A stretch of 64,000 nucleotides of DNA from NCBI GenBank assembly GCA_965250215.1, contig CBDFNN010000004.1:4278001-4342000 (forward strand), in the 5' to 3' direction. The notes beneath the pieces were generated by a model that saw only the letters and a program-made list of their open reading frames with translations, was not told the origin of the DNA and ran no database searches. Shown in pieces: positions 17,905-26,000 of the stretch. The position numbers and the translations under genes are program-made. The stretch comes from CBDFNN01 sp965250215. GTDB taxonomy: Bacteria; Bacteroidota; Rhodothermia; Rhodothermales; DATKEJ01. The number at the start of each line of letters is the position of its first letter. Positions within the stretch are counted from its first letter, which is position 1.

Positions 17905-18558
17905 ATGCCCACAATGCGAACTACTCTATTAACGGTGCTAATCTTTTTCTTTTGCGGCACCTCACTCACTATGGCACAGTCCGAAATTTATGTCGGACCA
18001 CAGCTCAGTCTTCTCGGACCAGGAATATCGGGCGAAGTAAAATTTGGCACATTTTCTGTCTCGGCCGACATCGGATGGGTGCCGATTAATAGCATCGCCT
18101 TTGAGGAGGATGACATAGATTTCCTGATCAACACCGACTTTTTCGGAGCGGTTGCTATGGTAAACTTCTTCCCTGGTGGTGGTAATTTTTCGATTGGTGT
18201 CGGCGCACTTATTGGCGGTTACAAAGCCGACGGCACTGCCGATGATCTTCGTGGTGATATCGATATCGGAAACGGGACCTATGATGCAGCGGACATCGGC
18301 ATGCTTACTGTCGATCTCGACTATGGTGGACCTGCCCCAGTGGTGATGTTGGGTACACGGGCCGGTGGTTTCAACATAGGTATCGGTGTGGCGATTTCCG
18401 GGAAGCCTGAATATCTTCTTGGAGCGACAGGGTCGATTCAAAATAGTCAGAGCTTTCAGGACGATTTGATTCACGAAGCCGCAGATATTGTAGAAGAACT
18501 TGATAAGATTCCGGTCATCCCGCTGCTAAGGTTGGGATGGATGTTTGGAGTACAGTAG
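17905..18558 (+). CDS. outer-membrane-like protein, paralogue of 13812-14501
   Basis: A 217-residue exported protein with signal peptide MRTTLLTVLIFFFCGTSLTM and then AQ, followed by beta-strand-rich sequence resembling a small outer-membrane barrel. The start could be ATG 17905 or 17914. The shared segments with the 13812 protein cover nearly the whole mature length, so the genes arose by duplication. It is the second gene of an operon with the lipoprotein at 17274. A heptamer array begins immediately after its stop codon. The function is not known. Confidence 0.78.
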   Translation: MPTMRTTLLTVLIFFFCGTSLTMAQSEIYVGPQLSLLGPGISGEVKFGTFSVSADIGWVPINSIAFEEDDIDFLINTDFFGAVAMVNFFPGGGNFSIGVGALIGGYKADGTADDLRGDIDIGNGTYDAADIGMLTVDLDYGGPAPVVMLGTRAGGFNIGIGVAISGKPEYLLGATGSIQNSQSFQDDLIHEAADIVEELDKIPVIPLLRLGWMFGVQ

Positions 18559-18600
18559 TTGGTTATTAGTTATTAGTTATTGGTCTTTAGTGCTTGGTCA
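18559..18600. repeat. heptamer array, arm 1 (TTGGTTA/TTAGTTA)
   Basis: Six 7-bp units directly after the TAG of the outer-membrane-like gene (ttggtta, ttagtta twice, ttggtct, ttagtgc, ttggtca). Confidence 0.88.
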
Positions 18601-18617
18601 GTTCAGCTGAATTGTCC

Positions 18618-18666
18618 CGACCAACGACCACCGCGCAATTGACCACCGACTAATAACCATCCAAAA
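18618..18666. repeat. heptamer array, arm 2 (inverted)
   Basis: About seven units of the complementary theme (cgaccaa, cgaccac, ataacca and others), separated from arm 1 by only 17 bp, so a long imperfect hairpin can form between the two convergent genes. Confidence 0.75.
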
Positions 18667-18669
18667 TCC

Positions 18670-18735
18670 CAGCTCCCCAGCCCCTTATTCCCCAGCCCCC
18701 TAGCCCCTCAGCCCCCCATCCCTTATTCCCCGAAC
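18670..18735. repeat. octamer array (AGCCCC theme)
   Basis: About eight imperfect 8-bp units of the type agcccctt, agccccct, agcccctc. It runs into the last codons and the stop codon of the di-heme peroxidase gene (18723). An inverted counterpart lies on the other side of that gene at 19947-19978. Confidence 0.75.
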
Positions 18736-19925
18736 GGATCGCTGAACTTTAGGTCTTCTAGCATCTTCCTATCGGTGAGAGTATTTAAGAAAGCGACGAG
18801 CGCCGCCTTGTCTTCCTCCGACAGGTTCAGCCTGACTGGTTCACCTGACTCATTTTTCAACTCCTGGCTAAGATTTCGATGGGCCATGACTGCATCGCTG
18901 TAGTGATCAACGACCTCGCCTAAATTGGCAAATCGGCCATCGTGCATATAGGGCGCTCGGGCTCCAATATTTCTGAGAGATGGGGGCTTGAACATGCCGT
19001 GCAGACTGTCAACCCCAATGATCCCGCCGATGCCTCGATCCAGAAGTGTCACCAGATCTAGGCCGTTATTCTTTGGACCGGTATGGACGCCAACAAAGGC
19101 CTCTGTGGCGTGGCAAGAAACACAGGCTCCACCTCCTTCGCTTAGACTGGAAAGGAATAGCTCTTTACCTCGATTTTCCTTGTCGCTAAAACTTGGAAAG
19201 GGGTCGAGGAAACTGGTGACCAAAGCCCTTCCTTCGTCATACTTGCTCTCAAAGGAAATCAAGCTCCTAATGAATTGTGCGAGGGCCTTAGCAATTCGAT
19301 CCGAGTCGATTTGATCATTTCCAAAGGCATCGGTGAAAAGAGGAGAATAATAGTTCAAAGTCGCCAGCCGCTGCTCGATGACATCGAGATCCGTACCCAA
19401 TTCGAATGCGTCTTCGATGGGAATGAGCACTTGCTCCTCCAAACTATGGGCCTTCTCGTCCCAAAAGGCTCGGCCTCTTTGGTAGAATCGTGCATTCGTC
19501 AATCCCATGGAATGCCGTTTGGTAAGTCGGCCATTGAAGCCTGTACTCAATACTGCCGAATCAGAGAATCCTAGCTCCTGCCGATGACAGGTCGCACAGC
19601 TCGTACTGAAATCTTGACTCAGATTCTTGTCGTAGAAAAGGACTCGGCCTAGAGTCGCCCCAGCATCGCTAATCGGATTGTTCGGAGGCGTGTTGTCGTG
19701 ATCAATGACGGAAATCTGAGTCGGCGAATTGGCGATTGCTGGCTCTAAGAAATGAGTCGGCAGTGTGGGAGTGTAGTCGAAATTCTCGGAGGGTAGTCGG
19801 GGTGCATCTTCACTCGGAGCCGTTCTTGAGTCACATGCAAAAAAGACCGATGCGAGCATGACAAAAAGGGAGACTTTCCATAGTCTCAGAGCTTTTTTTC
19901 TTTCACTTGTATGGGAGAAATACAT
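18723..19925 (-). CDS. di-heme cytochrome c peroxidase family lipoprotein
   Basis: A 400-residue periplasmic c-type cytochrome of the CcpA/MauG family. Known members reduce hydrogen peroxide with electrons from small cytochromes or modify proteins. Both heme-binding sites are present: CATCH (Cys110, Cys113, His114) and CVSCH (Cys268, Cys271, His272). The typical C-terminal segment RNIGARAPYMHDGRFANL is also present. The N-terminus is a lipoprotein signal with a probable lipidated Cys31 (ASVFFAC), so it is membrane-anchored. It is not in an obvious operon. It is flanked on both sides by octamer arrays of one theme in opposite orientation. Confidence 0.93.
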   Translation of the reverse strand: MYFSHTSERKKALRLWKVSLFVMLASVFFACDSRTAPSEDAPRLPSENFDYTPTLPTHFLEPAIANSPTQISVIDHDNTPPNNPISDAGATLGRVLFYDKNLSQDFSTSCATCHRQELGFSDSAVLSTGFNGRLTKRHSMGLTNARFYQRGRAFWDEKAHSLEEQVLIPIEDAFELGTDLDVIEQRLATLNYYSPLFTDAFGNDQIDSDRIAKALAQFIRSLISFESKYDEGRALVTSFLDPFPSFSDKENRGKELFLSSLSEGGGACVSCHATEAFVGVHTGPKNNGLDLVTLLDRGIGGIIGVDSLHGMFKPPSLRNIGARAPYMHDGRFANLGEVVDHYSDAVMAHRNLSQELKNESGEPVRLNLSEEDKAALVAFLNTLTDRKMLEDLKFSDPFGE

Positions 19926-19946
19926 GGTCGAGGAAAGATAAGGAAT

Positions 19947-19978
19947 GGGGGGCTTGGGGGCTAAGGGGCTGAGGAGCT
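19947..19978. repeat. octamer array (GGGGCT theme), inverted to 18670-18735
   Basis: Four 8-bp units (ggggggct, tgggggct, aaggggct, gaggagct) just upstream of the di-heme peroxidase start codon. Confidence 0.78.
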
Positions 19979-20107
19979 GATGAATTACTCTTGAGTTTGC
20001 ATTTCCGGACCTCGTGAGATCACCATAGTATTCAAATGATGGCTCTTAGCACTGATCTGATTGATGTAGCCCAGATGGAAACTTTATCGAATTGGAGTGC
20101 ATATATT

Positions 20108-20128
20108 TATCATAAGCGGCTTATGATA
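20108..20128. promoter_or_regulatory. palindromic operator-like site at the start of the AbiEii-like cassette
   Basis: TATCATAAG and CTTATGATA form a perfect 9-bp inverted repeat around a 3-bp CGG centre. Its last base is the A of the ATG at 20128. The position, covering the start codon of a two-gene cassette, fits a site for autorepression. Confidence 0.65.
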
Positions 20129-20394
20129 TGAATAATGACATCAAGAAATATTTACGAGATATCGGGAGATCAGGTGGTCAAAAGAGTCGACGTAGCCTTT
20201 CGAAAGAAGAAGCTAAATCGATGGTCAGGGTACGAGAGGCAAAAAGAGCCTATAGACAGTTTCACGCTCAGTGTTTTTGGTCATTCGATCCGGAATACAA
20301 GATCACAAAGAACGACCTAGCTTGGGTTTCCGATCGACTCATGACTTTTGGAGGTCGAGAAGGATGGATTAAGGGGGCCCAAATATGCCCCTAA
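20128..20394 (+). CDS. small basic protein of an AbiEii-linked cassette
   Basis: An 88-residue basic helical protein. Segments such as RSLSKEEAKSMVRVREAKR and FHAQCFWSFDP resemble small proteins that I recall next to AbiEii-like nucleotidyltransferase genes. The C-terminus (DLAWVSDRLMTFGGREGW) also fits. It may serve as the antitoxin or DNA-binding partner. The start is ATG 20128, overlapping a perfect palindrome that could be its own operator. It overlaps the next gene by 10 bp, which suggests translational coupling. No helix-turn-helix can be claimed from sequence alone. Confidence 0.7.
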   Translation: MNNDIKKYLRDIGRSGGQKSRRSLSKEEAKSMVRVREAKRAYRQFHAQCFWSFDPEYKITKNDLAWVSDRLMTFGGREGWIKGAQICP

Positions 20395-21173
20395 CAAAAT
20401 TCCAATCAGAGGTGGCGAAACTGCTTGCTCCCAATCGAAGTGAAGACAGCCATCTTGCTGGTGGCGCTGCCCTACACCTAGAGCCAAATTCGACCCGTTA
20501 CAGCAACGATCTTGATTATTTTAACGACTCCGAAGCTCGCGTATTGGAGGCATTCGAGATCGATCGAAAATCACTCGAGCAAGAAAAGCTCTCACTTGAT
20601 CTTCTCCTCAATCGACCCGGCTATATTCGAGCCCTTGTGACGAAGGATACCGAGAGTACTCTTGTCGAATGGGCTCACGACTCAGCGTATCGATTTCTGC
20701 CAGTTGTAAAAAGAGTGGAGACTGGATTTCAGCTCCATCCGATTGACCTAGCTGTCAACAAAGTACTTACTCTGGCTGGCAGAGATGAGGCCAGAGATTA
20801 TCTGGACGTTTTATGGGCGAATGAGAACATTCTCTCACTTGGAGCCCTTTGCTGGGCCGCCGTTGGAAAAGATCCTGGCTTTACTCCCAAGGGCTTACTG
20901 GATCTCATTCGTCGCAGAGGAAAGTACAGACCAGAAGACTTCGCCAAACTGAGACTTACTTCCCAGCCTGATCTCGCTGAACTGAAAGAAAAGTGGTTGG
21001 ACGCTCTGAGCAAAGCTCAGCTGTTCATCTCTTCACGTCCACCGTCTGAACTAGGGTGTCTTTATTATTCAACGAAAGAATCCAGATTTGTAGACCCTTC
21101 GACTCATGTCGCCGAAGATATTATTCCTCATTACGGTCGGCCTGGCGGAGTATTGCCTTCTGTCGTTGAGTGA
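20385..21173 (+). CDS. AbiEii-like nucleotidyltransferase protein
   Basis: A 262-residue predicted nucleotidyltransferase-fold protein. GGAALHL (26-32) followed by RYSNDLDYF (38-46) matches the GG...S/T-x-D-x-D core of the AbiEii/MNT family, in which members act as toxins that modify tRNA or proteins or as related enzymes. The rest is helical, with HPIDLAVNKVLTLAGRDEARDYLD as in AbiEii relatives. The core reads S-N-D-L-D (40-44), so both acidic residues are kept. It lies downstream of and overlaps the 88-residue partner gene. The pair behaves like a toxin-antitoxin or phage-exclusion cassette. Confidence 0.78.
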   Translation: MPLTKFQSEVAKLLAPNRSEDSHLAGGAALHLEPNSTRYSNDLDYFNDSEARVLEAFEIDRKSLEQEKLSLDLLLNRPGYIRALVTKDTESTLVEWAHDSAYRFLPVVKRVETGFQLHPIDLAVNKVLTLAGRDEARDYLDVLWANENILSLGALCWAAVGKDPGFTPKGLLDLIRRRGKYRPEDFAKLRLTSQPDLAELKEKWLDALSKAQLFISSRPPSELGCLYYSTKESRFVDPSTHVAEDIIPHYGRPGGVLPSVVE

Positions 21174-21257
21174 AGACATTCTCGAGTCCTGTTTGCGGCT
21201 TGCTCATTACTTCTCTAACCCAAATCTCGGATCGTTGAACGCGAAACCAGCTTTGTC

Positions 21258-21293
21258 AAAAAAAGAGCCGACCCATTTCTGGATCGACTCTTT
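21258..21293 (-). terminator. intrinsic terminator of ahcY
   Basis: On the minus strand, an imperfect stem of AAAGAGTCGATCC with GGGTCGGCTCTTT is followed by seven Ts (21258-21264), about 85 bp after the ahcY stop codon. Confidence 0.8.
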
Positions 21294-21339
21294 CAGAATC
21301 TCTAGAACTCATTTACCGGCCCTCGACTCCTAATTTCCT

Positions 21340-21374
21340 AAATCGGAAAACGGAACACCGAAAACGGCAAACGG
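21340..21374. repeat. heptamer array (AAAACGG theme)
   Basis: Five 7-bp units (aaatcgg, aaaacgg, aacaccg, aaaacgg, caaacgg) ending 2 bp from the ahcY stop codon. Confidence 0.82.
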
Positions 21375-21376
21375 AT

Positions 21377-22690
21377 TTAGTATCGGTAGTACTCAGGCTT
21401 GTACGGACCTTCTTTCTCAACTCCGATATATTCAGCCTGCTCTTGAGAAAGCTCCTCAAGATCCACGCCGATCTTCTCCAAGTGAAGTCGCGCAACCTGC
21501 TCATCCAGATGCTTTGGTAACATGTAAACCTTGTTCTCGTAACTGCCCGTATTCTCCCACAACTCCAATTGCGCTAGCACCTGGTTTGTGAAAGAGTTAG
21601 ACATTACGAATGAAGGGTGTCCAGTTGCGCAGCCTAGGTTGACCAAACGACCTTCGGCAAGAATGATAAGATCTTTTCCGTCCAAAGTGTATTGATCTAC
21701 CTGTGCCTTGATGGTCACTTTTGACTCGCCATGATGTCGGTTCAACCATGCCATATCGATCTCATTGTCAAAGTGGCCGATGTTACATACAATGGTCTTG
21801 TCTTTCATTAACTGAAAGTGCTCAGCAGCAACAACGTCTTTGTTGCCCGTTGCTGTGACTACAATGTTTGCTCGTGGAAGTGCGTCAACCATCTTTCGAA
21901 CTTCGAATCCGTCCATGGCCGCTTGTAGCGCACAAATCGGATCGATCTCAGTTACGATCACGCGGCATCCAGCTCCTCGAAGAGAAGCAGCAGAACCTTT
22001 ACCAACGTCACCATATCCAGCAACGACGGCTACTTTGCCAGCCATCATGATATCTGTGGCACGTCGAATTGCGTCAACAAGTGACTCCTTGCAACCGTAC
22101 TTATTGTCGAACTTCGACTTGGTCACTGAATCATTTACGTTGATCGCAGGAATAGGAAGTGTTCCGTTCTTTACTCGCTCGTAAAGGCGGTGAACTCCGG
22201 TTGTTGTCTCTTCTGAAAGACCTTTGATTTCTGATACAAGCTGAGGGAATCGATCTAGAACCATGTTGGTCAAGTCACCACCATCGTCAAGGATAAGATT
22301 CAATGGCTTTCCTTCAGGGAATGCATGGATGGTCTGCTCAATTGCCCAATCAAACTCTTCTTCGCTCATGCCTTTCCAAGCATAGACAGGTACACCAGCA
22401 GCAGCGATTGCGGCAGCAGCGTGGTCTTGTGTCGAGAATATGTTGCAAGAAGACCATGAAACTTCAGCACCAAGCTCAACAAGAGTCTCGATGAGAACGG
22501 CGGTCTGAATCGTCATGTGAAGGCATCCAGCGATTCGGGATCCTGCAAGTGGTTTTGAATCTCTATACTGAGTTCTAAGAGCCATGAGTCCGGGCATTTC
22601 GGCCTCGGCGAGAGTAATCTCAAGGCGACCCCAATCAGCTAGGGTGATATCCTTTACTTTATAAGCCAGCTTTTCCTGTGCGACTTCCAT
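21377..22690 (-). CDS. ahcY: adenosylhomocysteinase
   Basis: Hydrolyses S-adenosylhomocysteine to adenosine and homocysteine in the cytosol, relieving product inhibition of methyltransferases. The 437-residue length is normal. Visible landmarks are the substrate region SCNIFSTQDHAAAAI, NVNDSVTKSKFDNKYG, the NAD-binding Rossmann segment VAGYGDVGKGSAASLRGAG, the GHFDNEIDM segment and the C-terminal KPEYYRY that closes the NAD site. Start is ATG 22690. It pairs functionally with metK at 4423. I found no SAH riboswitch in its leader. A small ORF lies upstream in the same direction. Confidence 0.97.
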   Translation of the reverse strand: MEVAQEKLAYKVKDITLADWGRLEITLAEAEMPGLMALRTQYRDSKPLAGSRIAGCLHMTIQTAVLIETLVELGAEVSWSSCNIFSTQDHAAAAIAAAGVPVYAWKGMSEEEFDWAIEQTIHAFPEGKPLNLILDDGGDLTNMVLDRFPQLVSEIKGLSEETTTGVHRLYERVKNGTLPIPAINVNDSVTKSKFDNKYGCKESLVDAIRRATDIMMAGKVAVVAGYGDVGKGSAASLRGAGCRVIVTEIDPICALQAAMDGFEVRKMVDALPRANIVVTATGNKDVVAAEHFQLMKDKTIVCNIGHFDNEIDMAWLNRHHGESKVTIKAQVDQYTLDGKDLIILAEGRLVNLGCATGHPSFVMSNSFTNQVLAQLELWENTGSYENKVYMLPKHLDEQVARLHLEKIGVDLEELSQEQAEYIGVEKEGPYKPEYYRY

Positions 22691-22804
22691 TTATTTGTCT
22701 AAGACTAAGTTTGTTGCAGCACGTACCGGTAGATCCGGATTGCCACTTTTTTGGTGATTTTGTTATACAACAAGATCGGGAATCCTGCGAGTTGCAGGGC
22801 ACCT

Positions 22805-22957
22805 TCATACCAAATAAGCTTCGGATGGTTCTTTAACTCCAGTCACGGGATAGAAATCGAGGATTGAAACTTGCTGGTCTTTGGTAATTGGCATGCTGAT
22901 CTCGTGACGAACAGTCTCCAATACCAGATCGTATAGTAGCTTTGAGACTCGATTCAT
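22805..22957 (-). CDS. small ORF of 50 residues upstream of ahcY
   Basis: A minus-strand frame from ATG 22957 to TGA 22805 encodes 50 residues, beginning MNRVSKLLYDLVLETVRHEI and ending VTGVKEPSEAYLV. Codon choice resembles real genes of the window, and the predicted N-terminal amphipathic helix is plausible. I do not recognise the product; it could be an intact microprotein or the tail of a decayed gene. It lies 115 bp upstream of ahcY on the same strand. A small hairpin (CCTGC and GCAGG around a 5-base loop) follows its stop codon. Confidence 0.45.
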   Translation of the reverse strand: MNRVSKLLYDLVLETVRHEISMPITKDQQVSILDFYPVTGVKEPSEAYLV

Positions 22958-23058
22958 TTAGCGACCTCGAAGAGATGGATCAAGCTCAGCTTGAGAGGTC
23001 GAAAAAGTATGCTTCCAACCGACACCCGCGTCTTTCCAACATGCCACTTAGCGACATG

Positions 23059-26000
23059 CTAATTACCATACTCGGTGGTATACTTTTCGTAGGCAGAATT
23101 TGCAGAAGGGCAATCTCCCCTTTGTGCGGCGTTCATGATCGAATAGACTTTAGCCTTCTGGGTAGCATTTCCAATTGCACTAGCACGTGATCGAGCCCAT
23201 TGATACAAGTCATTGCATTGGGCCGGATTGAATATTGCCCTCGGATTTTGGGCCTGCTCACGACGAAGATTATCTAAGCGAGTCCGAACGGAGCCCCCAT
23301 CCAAGGCATTGGGCGCAAGATCGAGGTACTTTTCTGCATGATCAATGGCGCTGATCAGCTGGCCTTCGGCTTCATAGGCAAGCGACAAATTGTAATTTGC
23401 GGAAGGCGATTTCGGATGTTGCTGATAGGCTTTTTGGAAGGTCAGCCTTGCTCCAGAATAATTCCCTTGATCAAGATAGGCGATGGCCTCATTGAAGAGT
23501 TGTCTTAGCGAGGTTTGAATTTTAGGATCATCATTGGAGTCGACATCCTTTATCTGGTCCCGGATCGATGCTCTTCTGAAAGCCCGTATTAATTCTTCCG
23601 AATTGCCTGCTGAATATTGCTGACCACCACTTGCCCGAACGAGAGTAGTAAGATCCTGTTCAGCCTGTGATCCTTTTCCAAGACCCAAGCCAACGGCATC
23701 AACACGAATATTAATAGGGCTCTTCCTGACACCTTCGCCGGCTGACTGCATATTTCCACAATCGTTCTGCCCATCGCTTAACAGGATCAATTGACCATTG
23801 CTAACCCCTACACTCTGAGCAAAGGCTTCAAGTTGGCTTTGCGCGAATCCGACTGCTGGTGCCATCGGAGTGCCTCCTCCAGGAGACAAACCTTGAATGG
23901 CTTGAACAAGACCGGCTTTGTCGGTAGAGAAATCATGAACCATCCGGAAACCGCCGCATCCTCCACTATAGGATACCAGGCCAGCTGCCACATTGGGCCC
24001 AAGAGATTGTGCAGTCTGGACGGCTGCCGATTTTGCATGCTGCATTTTTGAATTATTGCCCATGCTTCCCGAAGCATCAATTACCAAAAGCAGAACGCGG
24101 TCGATGTTGGAGTTGGCGGCAGCTGGCGGCGCACCACTCGCAACAGCTTTCGCTTTTGAAATCAATACATCAAGAAAACGTTGAACTTTGTCCTCGTCGC
24201 AAGTAGGTGTAATTTTTAGGGCTTGTTCGGCTTTTCTGATGGCCTGATTGTATCGAAGGACTCCAGCTTTTGGATCCGTTGTAGCCTTTGCTTCTGCCTC
24301 CTTAGCAATGTCGTTTGCCTCTCTAAGAAGCCCTAAAACTTCTCTCTGATTTTTCGCCCGCTCCTTAATTTTGGGATACTCCGTCTGAACCCAGGAAAGC
24401 TTTGGTGATGATTTCGCAATCGGCTCGGCCAGAAGTGCCGCCTTTTCGAATTCACACTGATTGACCTGTGCCATCACCTTGTCGATCTCATCTTTAAGTT
24501 TCAGCAGGTCGGCTTCCAGCCTGTTGTAAAGATCAAGCACTCTATCTCTGAGGCATGATGCCACGTCCGGCGTGTTGATCGCATCTTCCAAATGATCCAT
24601 GGCCAACTCCATGTCCGGATATGGTTTCACGCGGAGTTCCCCCTGAGCATTTCTTAAATGATCTTTGACCAGACGCTCGGCATCGGCCGTTTTCTTCAAT
24701 GCAGCATAGTCTTGCCTAAACCGATCCAATATATTTTGGATATTTGGAGGCGCTGCAGTCGTTGTGAATGCGCGACTCACAAAATCCTGGGCAGCGCTGA
24801 GGATTTTTTCTTGGTCTTGGGCCGCCTTCTCGTAGTTACATTTCGCAATGGCCTCGTCCCGAGATTGCTCAAAGGGACCGGCAATGCGTTGAATCTCGGC
24901 CAAGATCGTATCTAAGCTGGACCCAGCTTGAGCACCGGTTGTGGAAAGAATAAGTGTGGGTGGTCGAAGCGTCGTCTCTTTGTCGTTCACTCCTATTCGA
25001 GTTTCTCCTCGGTAGGTTTTGCCAGCCTCAGTGGCTTCTCCACTAATGACGATTTCCTGCCCGATTACAGCAAGGCTAGTGATATCGTAATAGTAGTCTG
25101 TATCTGTTGCGACATTTTTTGCCCCTCCATCGATACTGAAAGTAAGATCAACAAATTGCGGTTTGTCAGCTGGATTGTCGAAGGTCTCATTGAAGCGAAT
25201 TCCACCAATTAACGACAAAGTGTAGGGAGCATAAACGGGCATCTTGATAGCTATTGGCCCAGGCAATGACGGCGCATCGTGATCCTTTATTTCATCGATC
25301 GAAATTTCGTGACTCTCCTTTATATCTCCCGTACCGGGAACGGCGACACTAGCGACAAGCTGAACCTTCTCGCCGTATTTCGTGAAGCTCCAACTCCCCT
25401 CGAAATCTCCAAAGGCAGACGTTGGATTCGCCGTTTGGTCACCAATCGACAGATCAACTGATTTCAAGCCTTGCCCTGTCCAGTCTCTCACTTCAACGAT
25501 GATGGGATCTAAATCAACGGTATAAGGCTCCACTGGAATCGGACCTATCGAAAAGGTTGATCCGGGCCGAAGCGGATGAGGAAAAGGTCTCTGAACAGGT
25601 CGAATCAATTTGTCTTCTTTGTCCTTGAGGCTGGCATTGATTAGTAAGCCGCCAGCTAGAATGACCTGTTTTTCATTTTTGAAACTGAAATGACCATCTT
25701 CACGGACATCAACATTGTCCGTTGCGTTACCCCAGAGACGTCCTCCAACAACGCTAACTGGGTTGGGATTGCTTGGGGCACTTTCGAAGTAGCCCGATAT
25801 GTCCATCTGGCCTATTTCGAAGTAAGGTAAGACGAGCGTTATGCTAGGGTCCAGACCCGTGGAGGGATCATAGCTAAGAGATACGGAGGGTGAGGTCACT
25901 CCAGGAGAAGGTTCGTCTCGCGTAGCCTGAGCCTGAATGACGTCTCCATTCTGCAATGGAAGAAACAAGGCATCCGGTGTTGCGCTTGATGCTGAGCCAG

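Noticed and set aside
22691..23058. SAH riboswitch before ahcY
   Set aside because: I could not find the conserved core; the region contains the 50-residue ORF and small hairpins only.
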